64,000 nt of DNA, taken from assembly GCA_963754445.1 (NCBI GenBank), contig CAVWFT010000002.1:62001-126000 (forward strand), read 5' to 3'. Positions within the stretch are counted from its first letter, which is position 1. Each line of letters opens with the position of its first letter. This document shows, one piece after another, positions 25,783-34,714 of this stretch. Under the pieces are notes generated by a model. It made no database searches. It was not told the origin of the DNA and was given only the letters and a program-made list of their open reading frames with translations. This DNA is from Bog-473 sp963754445. GTDB taxonomy: Bacteria; Actinomycetota; Acidimicrobiia; Acidimicrobiales; RAAP-2. Made by a program: the position numbers and the translations under genes.

Positions 25783-26745
25783 TTACGAGGTGGCAGCGGA
25801 GGTGCTCGGGGCGACCTCGACTTCCTGGAACCAGGCCAGGGTCTCACCGAGGCCTTCCTGGAGCGGCGTCGCCGCAATCGTCGGGAACAGGCTTTGCAAC
25901 AAGGACGAATTGGCCTGAGAATCGTGGACATCGCCTCCACGCGAGGGTCCATGCTCACGCGCGACCGCGCGTCCGAGCAATCCCTCGAGCTCGGCGATCA
26001 GCGCCAACAGCGAGGTGTTCGAACTGAAGGCGAGGTTGACGGGCGAGTCCGTCGTGACTCGTCGGGTCAGCGCTTCCCCGATGACTCTCGTCACATCGCC
26101 GACATAGGTGAAGTCCCGCGTCTGGGTCCCGTCGCCGTGGACCGAGAGCGGCCGTCCCTCGAGGGCAGCGGAGATAAAGGCTGGAATCACCGCCGCATAG
26201 GCGTGATCCGCTCTCTGGAGCGGCCCGTAGACATTGAAGAACCGCAGGGCGAGCACGTCCATCCCGAAGGAGCGCGCATACGAGAGCGTGTAGGACTCAG
26301 CGGCCAGCTTGCTTGCCGCGTAGGGACTGGCCGGACGGGTCGCGTGGTCCTCCGGCGTCGGAAGCGTCGCATTCCGCCCGTAGACCGAGGACGAGGAGGC
26401 CACGATCACGTAGCGAGCGTGTTCCCGAGCCGACTCGAGGATCTGCAGGGTCCCGGTGGCGTTGGCGTCATGGCTCGCTCTCGGATTCCGCAATGAACGA
26501 GCCACCGCCGGGATGGCCGCGAGGTGCACGACGCCGTCGACCTCGCCCATCAACTTCGACACCAGCTGGTCGTCGAGCACGCTGCCCAGGTTGAAGTCGA
26601 TGCCCTCGACGTCACCGAGGTTGGATTCCATCCCCGTCGAGAGATCGTCGAGCACGAAGATCCTCTCCGCCTGCCCGGTTCGTCGTAACGAACGGCAGAC
26701 GTGTGATCCGATGAAGCCGGCACCACCGGTGACCAAGACGTCCAC
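25783..26745 (-). CDS. NAD-dependent nucleotide-sugar epimerase (GalE/WbpP-like SDR)
   Basis: A 320 aa extended short-chain dehydrogenase that interconverts nucleotide-sugar epimers, probably at C4 of a UDP-HexNAc or UDP-hexuronate. Rossmann motif TGGAGFIGSH (6-15), catalytic SSSSVYG and YAASK (Tyr142, Lys146), and RFFNVYGPLQRADH typical of UDP-sugar 4-epimerases. GTG start directly follows the stop of the UDP-sugar dehydrogenase (TAAGTG) with GGAG 9 bases upstream. The pairing with a 6-dehydrogenase suggests production of a uronic-acid donor such as a galacto- or manno-configured aminouronate. Confidence 0.9.
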   Translation of the reverse strand: MDVLVTGGAGFIGSHVCRSLRRTGQAERIFVLDDLSTGMESNLGDVEGIDFNLGSVLDDQLVSKLMGEVDGVVHLAAIPAVARSLRNPRASHDANATGTLQILESAREHARYVIVASSSSVYGRNATLPTPEDHATRPASPYAASKLAAESYTLSYARSFGMDVLALRFFNVYGPLQRADHAYAAVIPAFISAALEGRPLSVHGDGTQTRDFTYVGDVTRVIGEALTRRVTTDSPVNLAFSSNTSLLALIAELEGLLGRAVAREHGPSRGGDVHDSQANSSLLQSLFPTIAATPLQEGLGETLAWFQEVEVAPSTSAATS

Positions 26746-28053
26746 TTAGAGTCGCTCCACGTTGGGTCCGACCAGTCGTCCCCGCGTGTCGAGCACGTAC
26801 GACGACAGGGAAACGATCCGTTCGAGATCGAACTCGTCGTGGTCGGTCACGAGGACGACCGCATCGGCGGCCTCGATCTCCGTGTCGCTCAGCGGGACCA
26901 GGCTCGCGGGCGGTCCCTCGCTCAATGCATCCTCGAGGGCGCCGAGCGTCCCCACATGCGGGTCGGCCACGGTCACGACCGCACCGGTTCGGCGGAGAAG
27001 CTGCACGATGGTCCTACCGGGACTCTCTCGCGCATCCCCGGTGTTCCGCTTGTAGGCGAAACCCAGGACGAGCACGCGACTCCCGTTCAGCGGCTTTCGC
27101 TGGCGATTGAGGCCTTCGGCCAGCCTCTTGACCACGTAATTCGGCATGTGGTCGTTGACGTCGTTGGCCAATTCGACGAACCGGAACGTCTGCCCGAGCG
27201 ACCGTCGTACCCGCCACGAGAGGTAGCTGGGATCGATCGGCAGGCAATGGCCACCGACGCCGGGGCCCGGCTTGAAAGACAGGAAACCGAACGGCTTTGT
27301 GGCGGCCGCGTCCACCGCAGCCCAGACATCGATACCGAGATCGCTCGCGAATACCGCCAACTCGTTCATCAAGGCGATGTTGACGTGCCGGAAGGTGTTC
27401 TCGAGCAGTTTCGTCAGTTCCGCCTCTCGCGTCCCGGCAACTGGGACGGTCGTCGTCACCAGGGTGTCGAAAAACTCACGCACCGCGGCCAGCGATGCTT
27501 CGTTGACACCGGAAACGACCTTGGGCGTGTTCACGAAGGTCCAGCTCTCGTTGCCTGGGTCGATCCGCTCGGGGCTGTAGCCAAGGTGAAAGTCGATGCC
27601 GGCGACCAGGCCCGACCGTTCTTCGAGCAACGGTGCCACCAGCTCCTCGGTGGTGCCCGGATAGGTCGTCGATTCCAGAACGACGACTGAGCCGACACTC
27701 AGGTGGCTCCCGAGCATTCTCGTGGCGTCCTCGACATGGGCGAGATCGGGCACCCCTTCGCGCAATGGCGTCGGCACGTCGATCACCGCAACATCGAAAC
27801 CATGGAGCTGGCTCTCGTCGCTGGTGGCCCTGTAGCGACCCGTACCCAGCGCGGCGGACACGTCGGCGTCGGAGACATCGGTGACGAACGACTTGCCGTC
27901 CGCCAGGGCCTTGACCCGGGACTCGTCGGGATCGAACCCCACGACCTCGTAGCCGACCGCGACGGCGCGCATCGCCAACGGCAAGCCGACATAGCCCTGT
28001 CCGAGGACAGCCAGCTTTCGGTGACGATGATCCGGCGTCGGATGGTTCGGCAT
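26746..28053 (-). CDS. UDP-N-acetyl-hexosamine/UDP-glucose 6-dehydrogenase family (WbpA/WecC-like)
   Basis: A 435 aa nucleotide-sugar dehydrogenase that oxidises C6 of a UDP-hexose or UDP-HexNAc to the uronic acid with two NAD+. N-terminal NAD-binding motif VLGQGYVGLPLA (17-28), ESTTYPGTTEE (127-137), the KLLENTFRHVNIALMNE helix, and the catalytic cysteine in GVGGHCLPIDPSY (Cys270). The C-terminal domain has LVLGFAYKRNTGDARESP. The EST-YPGTT and FRHVN signatures favour the UDP-HexNAc branch. ATG at 28053 is preceded by GAGGA; the long upstream frame extension overlaps the neighbour antisense and is not credible. Supplies an anionic sugar donor to the glycan. Confidence 0.9.
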   Translation of the reverse strand: MPNHPTPDHRHRKLAVLGQGYVGLPLAMRAVAVGYEVVGFDPDESRVKALADGKSFVTDVSDADVSAALGTGRYRATSDESQLHGFDVAVIDVPTPLREGVPDLAHVEDATRMLGSHLSVGSVVVLESTTYPGTTEELVAPLLEERSGLVAGIDFHLGYSPERIDPGNESWTFVNTPKVVSGVNEASLAAVREFFDTLVTTTVPVAGTREAELTKLLENTFRHVNIALMNELAVFASDLGIDVWAAVDAAATKPFGFLSFKPGPGVGGHCLPIDPSYLSWRVRRSLGQTFRFVELANDVNDHMPNYVVKRLAEGLNRQRKPLNGSRVLVLGFAYKRNTGDARESPGRTIVQLLRRTGAVVTVADPHVGTLGALEDALSEGPPASLVPLSDTEIEAADAVVLVTDHDEFDLERIVSLSSYVLDTRGRLVGPNVERL

Positions 28054-28069
28054 CACGGTCCTCGGTCGC

Positions 28070-29065
28070 TCAGGGCTGACGCCGCTGCGGCGTCGCTTCG
28101 GCCGGGCCGTGGTCGATGTTGGCCTCCCGGCGGTGGGTGGCCGGGAGCGGGTGCGCCTCCAGCTTGCGCTGGTCCCGACGGTAAGGGCTGTAGAAGCCGC
28201 TCCAGGCAGAGATCGGGACGACATCGGGCACCGAAAAGGTTTCCCACGCCCGGCGGACGGCATCGGCGAGCACTGCCTCCACGCCCCAGTCGTTCCGCAG
28301 GCGTTCGACCCTCCGCATCGACAGATCGTCACGCAGGACGAGCTGGACCACATCACGTTGGACGAGAAGATTGGAGATCGAACGGTCGAAGCGGGCATGG
28401 ATGCATGTCGTGATCATCCGTTCCTCGGTGCCCGGGGCACTGAGGGCAGCTCCGTCGGAAGAGGTCCTCGGCGTGAACCAGACGCGATTGGCGAAGAGTT
28501 CCTTCGGTTCGATGGAACCCCCGAAGCGGCCCGGCGTCACCGCCCGGTAGATGCCGACGTCGACGCCATTTGCCGTGCGGTGCCAGACGTCCCTGCGACG
28601 ACGGTTCCGCGAGTGCAGGCCAGGCGGACGAATCACCGCCTCCCGTTGCAGGACGTCGATGGCCTCGTCATGCCGGCTGTGATCGACCAGGATGTGCACC
28701 GACTCGTAGAGCCGCAGGTGGGTCTGGGGGTAGTCCAGGGCAGAGGTCGCTGCTCCGTGGAGCACGCAGGCATCGAGACCGTGGCCGAGGAGGGTAGTCA
28801 CGATCTCCTCCAGGCTCTCCGATGCCATCTTGCAGCGCAGGGTCGCTCGATTGGCCTGATTCCGGAGGTCTTCGAACTGTGATTCGGTCACCGCCAAGGT
28901 CTCTTGCTCGCAGGCTGCCAACGCGAACGTGGAGAGCATCAGTTGATCGAGCTTCGCTAAGAAGGGCTCCCAGGAGTCAGGGGCGAGCGGTTGTTCGAGG
29001 AGTGGGCGTAGAGACGGGTTGAGGCCGTGGCCCGCGATCCCGATCAGAATCTCCGTCAGCGTCAC
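28070..29065 (-). CDS. Nucleotidyltransferase-like protein (NTP_transf_5-type), putative
   Basis: A 331 aa protein with a VLHGAATSALDYPQ segment and a following RLYESVHILVD strand around residues 100-130. These resemble the 'L-K-G...R...D-I-D-L-L-V' pattern of the uncharacterised nucleotidyltransferase family (PF14907), although the canonical acidic pair is weak here. Such proteins are often found in capsule and S-layer-glycan loci. GTG start overlaps the dehydratase stop (GTGA), and the stop is 16 bases before the UDP-sugar dehydrogenase. Enzymatic activity is uncertain; the metal-binding Asp residues need checking. Confidence 0.55.
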   Translation of the reverse strand: MTLTEILIGIAGHGLNPSLRPLLEQPLAPDSWEPFLAKLDQLMLSTFALAACEQETLAVTESQFEDLRNQANRATLRCKMASESLEEIVTTLLGHGLDACVLHGAATSALDYPQTHLRLYESVHILVDHSRHDEAIDVLQREAVIRPPGLHSRNRRRRDVWHRTANGVDVGIYRAVTPGRFGGSIEPKELFANRVWFTPRTSSDGAALSAPGTEERMITTCIHARFDRSISNLLVQRDVVQLVLRDDLSMRRVERLRNDWGVEAVLADAVRRAWETFSVPDVVPISAWSGFYSPYRRDQRKLEAHPLPATHRREANIDHGPAEATPQRRQP

Positions 29066-31014
29066 GCCGAGATTTCATTGTCTACCGCGAAGACGACTGG
29101 CTCCCGCGCCCTGACACTCTTCACCTCTGCGCTCTCCTGTGCCTCCGATTCGACGATCATGTCAAAGAGGATGCGACGGGCCCGCACCTCGTTGCGATCG
29201 GCTGCCGCCTGGCTGAGTTCCGCCACCCCGAGGTTGAGCTGGGCCCCGTCGAGGTCTGCTGAGAGCAGTCGGAGGATGGACGGGTGCAGGGTGGGGGAAA
29301 GGTTCTCGCTCGTGCTGTGCAGCTGCTCGTGCAGCTTTTCACCGACCCGGGGACCGGTGATCCTGATCCGGATGTCCAGTCCGGGCTGCAGCCCGGACAA
29401 CCGGATCATCCGGTGCGCCAGGTCGAGGATGGAGACGGGCTGACCCATCTCGAGCATGTAGATGTCGCCCCGCTCGGCCAACACGGAGGATTGCAGCACG
29501 AGCTGAACGGCTTCCTCGACGCTCATGAAGTATCGGGTCATGTGCGGATCGGTCACGGTGACCGGACCACCCGCCGCGATCTGGCGCTGGAAGGTCGGGA
29601 TCACGCTCCCTCGGCTCCCGAGGACGTTGCCGAACCGGACGGCACAGAACGCGGCGCCATCCGGGGCCCGGTCGAGCAGGAGACGTTCACCCACTCGCTT
29701 CGTCGCCCCCATGACGCTCGAGGGGCGGACGGCCTTGTCCGTCGAGATCAGGACGAACCGCTTGGTTCCCACCTCCGTGGCCGCGTCGAGCACATTCATG
29801 GTGCCGAGGACGTTCGTGTTCACCGCCTCGACGACATGGGTCTCGAGGATCGGCACGTGCTTGTGTGCCGCTGCATGGAAGACGACGTCGGGTTGCCAGC
29901 GAGCAAACGCGTCCATCACGGCATCCCGTCTCGAGATGTCCGCCAAGAGCTGTTCGACCTTGCAGCTCTTCGAGGTGGTCGCCGATGCCTCGTACAGGTG
30001 GGTCTCGTCGTGATCGAGCATGACGAGCACCTCGGGCTCGAAACCCGACACCTGCCGGCAGATCTCGGAGCCGATCGATCCTCCGGCACCCGTCACCAGG
30101 ACGCGCCGACCGGCAAGGGCATTTCGCACGGCGGCCAGATCGGTCACGATCTCCCGCCGGCCGAGCAGGTCCTCGATCCTCGGCTCGCGTGCGGACCGGA
30201 CGGACACGGAGGCTTCCGAGATCGAACCGACGATGTCCGTCAGGTCGGGGACGATCTTCATCACGATCTCCGCGTCCTCGCTCGCCCGGACGCACCGTTC
30301 GACGATCGATGTCGACGGATTCGGGATGGCGAGAAGGACCTGTTGGATCTGCAACTTCTCGATCGCGGCCGGGAGGTCGTCGATCGACCCGACCACAGGC
30401 ACGCCGAGTAGCGAGAGCCCATGGGTCCGCTCGTCGTCGTCGACCACAGCGACAGGGAACATGCCGGCTCCGGGATTGCGCAACATGCCCCGGATCACTG
30501 CTGCGCCCGCGTCCTTGCTGCCGACCACGGCAACCCGTATGCCCATGCCCCGGTTGGCTCGCTGCCAGCCGAGCAGCCGGGAGTGGAACCGCAAGAGCCC
30601 GATACCGAGAAGCGTGAGCACGCAACCCAGGGGGATCACCTGCAGCGGGACGTGCGTGGCGTGCGTGACTCGTCCGACGGGATAGAGCAAGAGGAGGACG
30701 ACGAAGGTGACCAGGCACGCCATCGCGATGTTGCGGGCCTCCTCGATACCGGCATGACGCCAGATGCGGCCGTACAACCCAAACACTCGATTGGCACTTA
30801 GCTGCACCAAAAGTGTAATAAAAAGGAAGAGAAGGAACTTTGGCCAGTAATCAGCTGGGGCGCGATCGCGGAGCGAAGCGACCTCAGCGAGCCCGAACGC
30901 GGCGACGACGACGGCGGCATCCATGAACAGGAACACCATGCGCGAACGGACCTTGGTGGCGAGCAGGCTGATCCGCACGCTGCCCGACGACGCTGAACGG
31001 TTCTCCGCTGCCAT
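29062..31014 (-). CDS. CapD/PglF-type membrane-bound UDP-HexNAc 4,6-dehydratase
   Basis: A 650 aa polysaccharide biosynthesis protein. Four N-terminal membrane helices (about 26-46, 58-75, 96-113, 122-142) and a CoA-binding-like Rossmann domain (VAVVGSKDAG, 161-170). The SDR dehydratase domain carries TGAGGSIGSE (308-317), STDKAVRPSSVMGATKR (424-440) and RFGNVLGSRGSVIP. The family turns UDP-GlcNAc into UDP-2-acetamido-4-keto-2,6-dideoxyhexose. With the DegT aminotransferase and GNAT acetyltransferase at the other end of the locus, it completes a UDP-diNAc-bacillosamine-like pathway. ATG at 31014 chosen; an adjacent TTG precedes it. First gene of the minus-strand operon. Confidence 0.92.
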   Translation of the reverse strand: MAAENRSASSGSVRISLLATKVRSRMVFLFMDAAVVVAAFGLAEVASLRDRAPADYWPKFLLFLFITLLVQLSANRVFGLYGRIWRHAGIEEARNIAMACLVTFVVLLLLYPVGRVTHATHVPLQVIPLGCVLTLLGIGLLRFHSRLLGWQRANRGMGIRVAVVGSKDAGAAVIRGMLRNPGAGMFPVAVVDDDERTHGLSLLGVPVVGSIDDLPAAIEKLQIQQVLLAIPNPSTSIVERCVRASEDAEIVMKIVPDLTDIVGSISEASVSVRSAREPRIEDLLGRREIVTDLAAVRNALAGRRVLVTGAGGSIGSEICRQVSGFEPEVLVMLDHDETHLYEASATTSKSCKVEQLLADISRRDAVMDAFARWQPDVVFHAAAHKHVPILETHVVEAVNTNVLGTMNVLDAATEVGTKRFVLISTDKAVRPSSVMGATKRVGERLLLDRAPDGAAFCAVRFGNVLGSRGSVIPTFQRQIAAGGPVTVTDPHMTRYFMSVEEAVQLVLQSSVLAERGDIYMLEMGQPVSILDLAHRMIRLSGLQPGLDIRIRITGPRVGEKLHEQLHSTSENLSPTLHPSILRLLSADLDGAQLNLGVAELSQAAADRNEVRARRILFDMIVESEAQESAEVKSVRAREPVVFAVDNEISA

Positions 31015-31570
31015 CAAAATGCCTGGTGAGACATAGGGTTGCCCACTCGACCTGTGCCGAGACGATCACCGTTGGGTGCTTCCGACTTCACCCGAACCAC
31101 CTCCACCCCTCCATCATGGTCCGCACGCAGTTTCACATTGCATTGAAAAAGCAGAGACGGTCAAGTGTCTTTGCCCTTGGTATGCAGGAGAAATCAGCGC
31201 GACATCAAAGTTTAACTTTGCGGTTCCGGGGAGTTCGCGGCCGGTTCGCACAACAAGACCCTGCTGATCTCCAAAGAAGCATGCAGATTTCACCGGAATC
31301 ACCGAAAAGTCACCTGGCTCGAGGGGGGCTGCGACCGACACGAGAGCACGCTCGGGACAGTCGCTCCAACACCACTACCCGTTTACGCTGCCGTTAACCG
31401 CCGGTTCATGTGGCAGCCACATTGACACTACTCCCGTCGCGTAGTGGCTCTTCGCGAATTTCCCCAGGTAAATCGTGCGATTATTATCCGCTGCCGTGCC
31501 TTCCACCTGCGTGGTGGGAGGTCGTGAAGTTTCAGGGCACTTCCCCCACCCCGTCCTCGGAGGCTGACCG
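31015..31570. promoter_or_regulatory. 556-base divergent regulatory region of the glycan locus
   Basis: No convincing gene between the dehydratase (minus) and the Wzz-like gene (plus). It contains a perfect palindrome, CAAAGTT-T-AACTTTG, at 31206-31220 and a TTGACA hexamer at 31422-31427 pointing toward the Wzz-like gene. The region is AT-richer than its surroundings, and its length suggests a long 5' leader or operator sites. Confidence 0.45.
31206..31220. promoter_or_regulatory. Perfect 15-base palindrome, candidate operator
   Basis: Arms CAAAGTT and AACTTTG around one central T. It lies in the divergent region between two glycan genes. A symmetric site of this kind could bind a dimeric regulator; no cognate regulator is encoded nearby. 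Confidence 0.3.
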
Positions 31571-33694
31571 ATGGAGCCGATTTCCTATCTGCGAGCGCCG
31601 ATCCGTCGGTGGCCGGTCCTCATACCCTTCGTGCTGGTCGCGATGCTCGTGGGGTTGCTGATCCCGGTGACGACCTCTTCGGTGTTCCCCCCCAACACCT
31701 GGCAGGCGTCAGCGCAGGTGGGACTCAATCCGGCGTTCAAGGCCAACAAGCTCGGATCGAAGCTCGGACTGAAGCAACTGGAGTTCTACGCGCACGTTCC
31801 GGTCGTCCTGGCCACGGCGGCGTCCGCCGTCGGCGTTCCCGACACGAAGAAGCTGCAGAACGAGATCGTCGTGAACAAGGCCAAGGCGAGCAAGCAGGCG
31901 CAGGCGGCCGCCAAGAGCAGCAGTAGCGGAGGCGGGAAGGGCAGCACTCCGCCCAACATCTTGCAGGTGGCAGTCCTCCAGCAGAGCAAGCCCAAGGCCG
32001 TGAAGATGACCAACGCCTTCGTGGCCGCCCTCGGTAGCTATGCCCAGCTTCAGTTCGCCGACCAATACAAGAACGCCGCCAACGTGGAGGCGCTCTACAT
32101 CGCCAACCTGCAGAACCAGATCAATGCGCTCCCGAAGAAGGTGAAGCCGGTCAAGCCCCCCAAGGTGACCACGACGACGGCCCATGTCGTGGTCCACACC
32201 CACACGCACCACCACACCCACACGCACAAGCCGGCGACGACCACGACGGCGGCCCCCACGACGACGTCAACGACCAAAGCCAGCTCGTTGCAGGCGACAC
32301 CCGCCTGGTCGCAGCTCACGGCCTACCGCACGTCCGCCAGCACCCCCGCACAGCCGAACGTACAGACGTCGACCCCCTCGTCCGTCCTCGCCGTACCCGG
32401 CGGCATCCCCGGGGCGACGACGACCCTTCCCTTGACTCTCGGCGGGCCCGTGACCAGCGTGGCTCCGCCGGCGGGAGCCGGCACCACGGCGACCACTGCT
32501 CCGGGCGGCGCCAACGGCTACCAGAACAAGGTCATCAAGGCCGAGCGCGCCGTGCTGGAGAACGAGTTGGCCCACGCGATCGTGACTGAGCAGAAGCTGC
32601 AGGCAGTCGGGCCGCAGAAGACCGACATCAAGGTGATCGCGCCGGCCCGGTCCCAGAACGCTCAGCTGTTGAGCCCGAAGGATCCCCTGCTCTCGAACGC
32701 ATGGATCCGCCTTCTGCTCGGCCTCCTGGTGGGTTTGATCCTGGGCATCATCGCCACCTGGATTCTGGACGGACTCGACCGTCGGATCCGGACCACGAAG
32801 AGGGCCGAAGAGGTCTTCCGCCTGCCCGTCATCTCGGAGATCCCGGCGCCGGAGTCGAAGTCGCTCTCAGCCGTCCCGGTCGTGGACATCGTGGTCGATC
32901 CCTACTCGCCCATCTCGGAGGCGTACCGCAAGCTGTACGTGGCCATCCTGACCGCGCCGGCTGTGACCTGGGTGAAGCGCGGTGGCGTGGCCGCCAACGG
33001 ATGGGACCAACCGGCCGAACTCGTCGCGCCGCGGCCGCTCGTGCCGGCCCAGGCGTCGGGCACCATGGCCGCTCAGCCGGCCGGAATCGATGACCCCGGC
33101 CGCTACCCGGTTGCCCTTCGCTCGACCGAGCTCGTGGCCCCGAGAAGGCCGCGCTTCTCGATCCTGATCACGTCCCCGAACGACGAGCCGTCCCGCTCGC
33201 TCGCCGTCGTGAACCTGGCGACCGTCTTTGCGGAGGCCGGAGACCGCGTCCTCGTCGCAACCACCGGTGGCATGCGGACGGAATTCGAGGGAGAGACGAA
33301 GGGTTTCCGCGGCTGGGAGGGGGAGATTCCCGACACCGACGCCTCCGAGCTGGTGGCCAACGCCCGGCCGTCGCAGATCCCAGGCGTCTCGAGTCTGGCG
33401 CTCGGAGCCGTCTATTCGAACCCTGCGCAGCTGGCGCTCAAGGCGGGCAGCCTCATCGAGGCGGCTCGCGACGTTGTCGATGTCCTCCTGATCGAAGCAC
33501 CCCTCCTGGCGACTCAGGATGGCGCCGCATTGCTCCCGGTGGTCGATCTCGTGGTGGTCGTCTGCGAGGCCTGGCACACCACGGTCCACGACGGGGCTCG
33601 CACGCAACGCCTCTTGACGCAGCGACGCCCTCCCGTCCTCGGTTTGGTCATGACCAACATGACGAAGGAGAACCTCACGAAAGACGGGCGCTGA
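31571..33694 (+). CDS. Wzz-like polysaccharide co-polymerase with degenerate BY-kinase domain
   Basis: A 707 aa bitopic membrane protein with the layout of actinobacterial/Firmicutes-type chain-length regulators. Membrane helix 1 spans about 15-33, then an extracytoplasmic region, helix 2 (about 379-398) and a cytoplasmic domain. The cytoplasmic part aligns with BY-kinases (RTTKRAEEVFRLPVISEIP, PISEAYRKLYVAIL, NLATVFAEAGDRVLVAT). The Walker A is degraded (ITSPNDEPSRSL in place of GEGKS), and the A' motif DxDxR is lost (VATTGGMR). The external region has a Thr/Pro-rich linker containing eight His in residues 205-219. ATG is preceded by GGAGG at 7 bases. Probably controls glycan chain length or export without autophosphorylation. 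Confidence 0.8.
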   Translation: MEPISYLRAPIRRWPVLIPFVLVAMLVGLLIPVTTSSVFPPNTWQASAQVGLNPAFKANKLGSKLGLKQLEFYAHVPVVLATAASAVGVPDTKKLQNEIVVNKAKASKQAQAAAKSSSSGGGKGSTPPNILQVAVLQQSKPKAVKMTNAFVAALGSYAQLQFADQYKNAANVEALYIANLQNQINALPKKVKPVKPPKVTTTTAHVVVHTHTHHHTHTHKPATTTTAAPTTTSTTKASSLQATPAWSQLTAYRTSASTPAQPNVQTSTPSSVLAVPGGIPGATTTLPLTLGGPVTSVAPPAGAGTTATTAPGGANGYQNKVIKAERAVLENELAHAIVTEQKLQAVGPQKTDIKVIAPARSQNAQLLSPKDPLLSNAWIRLLLGLLVGLILGIIATWILDGLDRRIRTTKRAEEVFRLPVISEIPAPESKSLSAVPVVDIVVDPYSPISEAYRKLYVAILTAPAVTWVKRGGVAANGWDQPAELVAPRPLVPAQASGTMAAQPAGIDDPGRYPVALRSTELVAPRRPRFSILITSPNDEPSRSLAVVNLATVFAEAGDRVLVATTGGMRTEFEGETKGFRGWEGEIPDTDASELVANARPSQIPGVSSLALGAVYSNPAQLALKAGSLIEAARDVVDVLLIEAPLLATQDGAALLPVVDLVVVVCEAWHTTVHDGARTQRLLTQRRPPVLGLVMTNMTKENLTKDGR

Positions 33695-33756
33695 GGGTCG
33701 ACGAGCGGCCCTGATCCGACGCCTCCGCGAAGGTCGGTGGCGGCGAGTCCGGTGGG

Positions 33757-34701
33757 TCACGAAGGCGGTGGCTCGTACTCCCCTTTGTTCCGCAGATAGC
33801 GCGGGTGGGCGCCCAATCGACGCCGCATACCGTCCACGAGCCCGTGCGCCGTGGCGACCCGCTCGGCATTGCTCGATGCCAGCTGCATGCGCCGCGCCGA
33901 GTACGCGAAGTGCCAACCGGTCCAACTTGCCGTGCCATGGGCTCGCGCCAGGTGTACGAAGTTCCGGGCCACGTAATAGGCGCGCCAAGGCTCGTCCGCG
34001 TCGTTGGGACGCAAGCCGGCCATGGCTTCGTCCCGCCCTTCTGACGTTTGCACCTCGGCGGCTACCCGAGCCGACGCGGCGTCGACCATGACCTGCAAGC
34101 CCGAGGCGCGGACGCGGCAGAAGAAATCGAAGTCCTCGTAACCGAAGTACCAGTCGGGGTCAGGCAACACACCGCGATCGACGACCCGCCGATCGATCAG
34201 CGTGGCCCCCCAGGCGGCAACGTCGACGGGCACCAGGTCCGGCTCATCTGGCCCGGGTACGACGTTCTCGGAATGTCCTCGGCCGACAAAACGCCGGCCG
34301 TACGCGACCACCGCTCCCGTCTCAGCCAGCTCGGGCTCTCGCTGGAGGCGAACGACGAGGTCCACCACTCTCGGGGTGGGGAGGCCGAACAAGCCGACGT
34401 CGTCTTCGCAGAGGTAGGCCCAGCGCGTTTTGGGATCGGCGAACGCGTGCAGCAAGCCGGCCCCGAATCCTGCGGCGGGGCCGAAGTTCTCCTCGAGCCA
34501 GACCATCTGGACGGCCGCTTCGAGCTGTTCGTCATCGAGGCCGCCTTCGCCATTGACGACCACGACAACCCGATGGGGTGGGAATCCCTCGTCCCTGATC
34601 AACGATCGAACGACATCACCGGCCAGACGTGGCCGACGGTGGGTCAAGACGACGGCGGTGACACCCAGCTCGTCGAGTATGGCTCCGGTCCCGCCCGACA
34701 C
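33757..34701 (-). CDS. GT2-family glycosyltransferase (rhamnosyl/galactofuranosyltransferase-like)
   Basis: A 314 aa GT-A enzyme. VTAVVLTHRRPRLAGDVVRSL at the start, ENFGPAAGFGAG (nucleotide-sugar binding), LCEDDVGLFG carrying the DxD-type motif, and WYFGYEDFDFFCRVR as the catalytic-base region; these are typical of bacterial GT2 rhamnosyl- and galactofuranosyl-transferases. GTG at 34701 has no ribosome site, but TAGGGT lies 7 bases upstream, so translation is probably leaderless. It converges on the Wzz-like gene. Cytoplasmic; no membrane helix. Confidence 0.82.
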   Translation of the reverse strand: MSGGTGAILDELGVTAVVLTHRRPRLAGDVVRSLIRDEGFPPHRVVVVVNGEGGLDDEQLEAAVQMVWLEENFGPAAGFGAGLLHAFADPKTRWAYLCEDDVGLFGLPTPRVVDLVVRLQREPELAETGAVVAYGRRFVGRGHSENVVPGPDEPDLVPVDVAAWGATLIDRRVVDRGVLPDPDWYFGYEDFDFFCRVRASGLQVMVDAASARVAAEVQTSEGRDEAMAGLRPNDADEPWRAYYVARNFVHLARAHGTASWTGWHFAYSARRMQLASSNAERVATAHGLVDGMRRRLGAHPRYLRNKGEYEPPPS

Positions 34702-34708
34702 GAGGCGA

Positions 34709-34714
34709 ACCCTA
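34709..34714 (-). promoter_or_regulatory. Candidate -10 box of a leaderless GT2 mRNA
   Basis: TAGGGT on the minus strand, separated from the GTG start by exactly 7 bases, so the transcript would begin at the start codon. Confidence 0.45.

Noticed and set aside
32183..32280. CAC/ACC tandem repeat resembling a microsatellite or CRISPR-like array
   Set aside because: It is the codon pattern of the His/Thr tract in the Wzz-like protein; there are no spacers and no dyad repeats.
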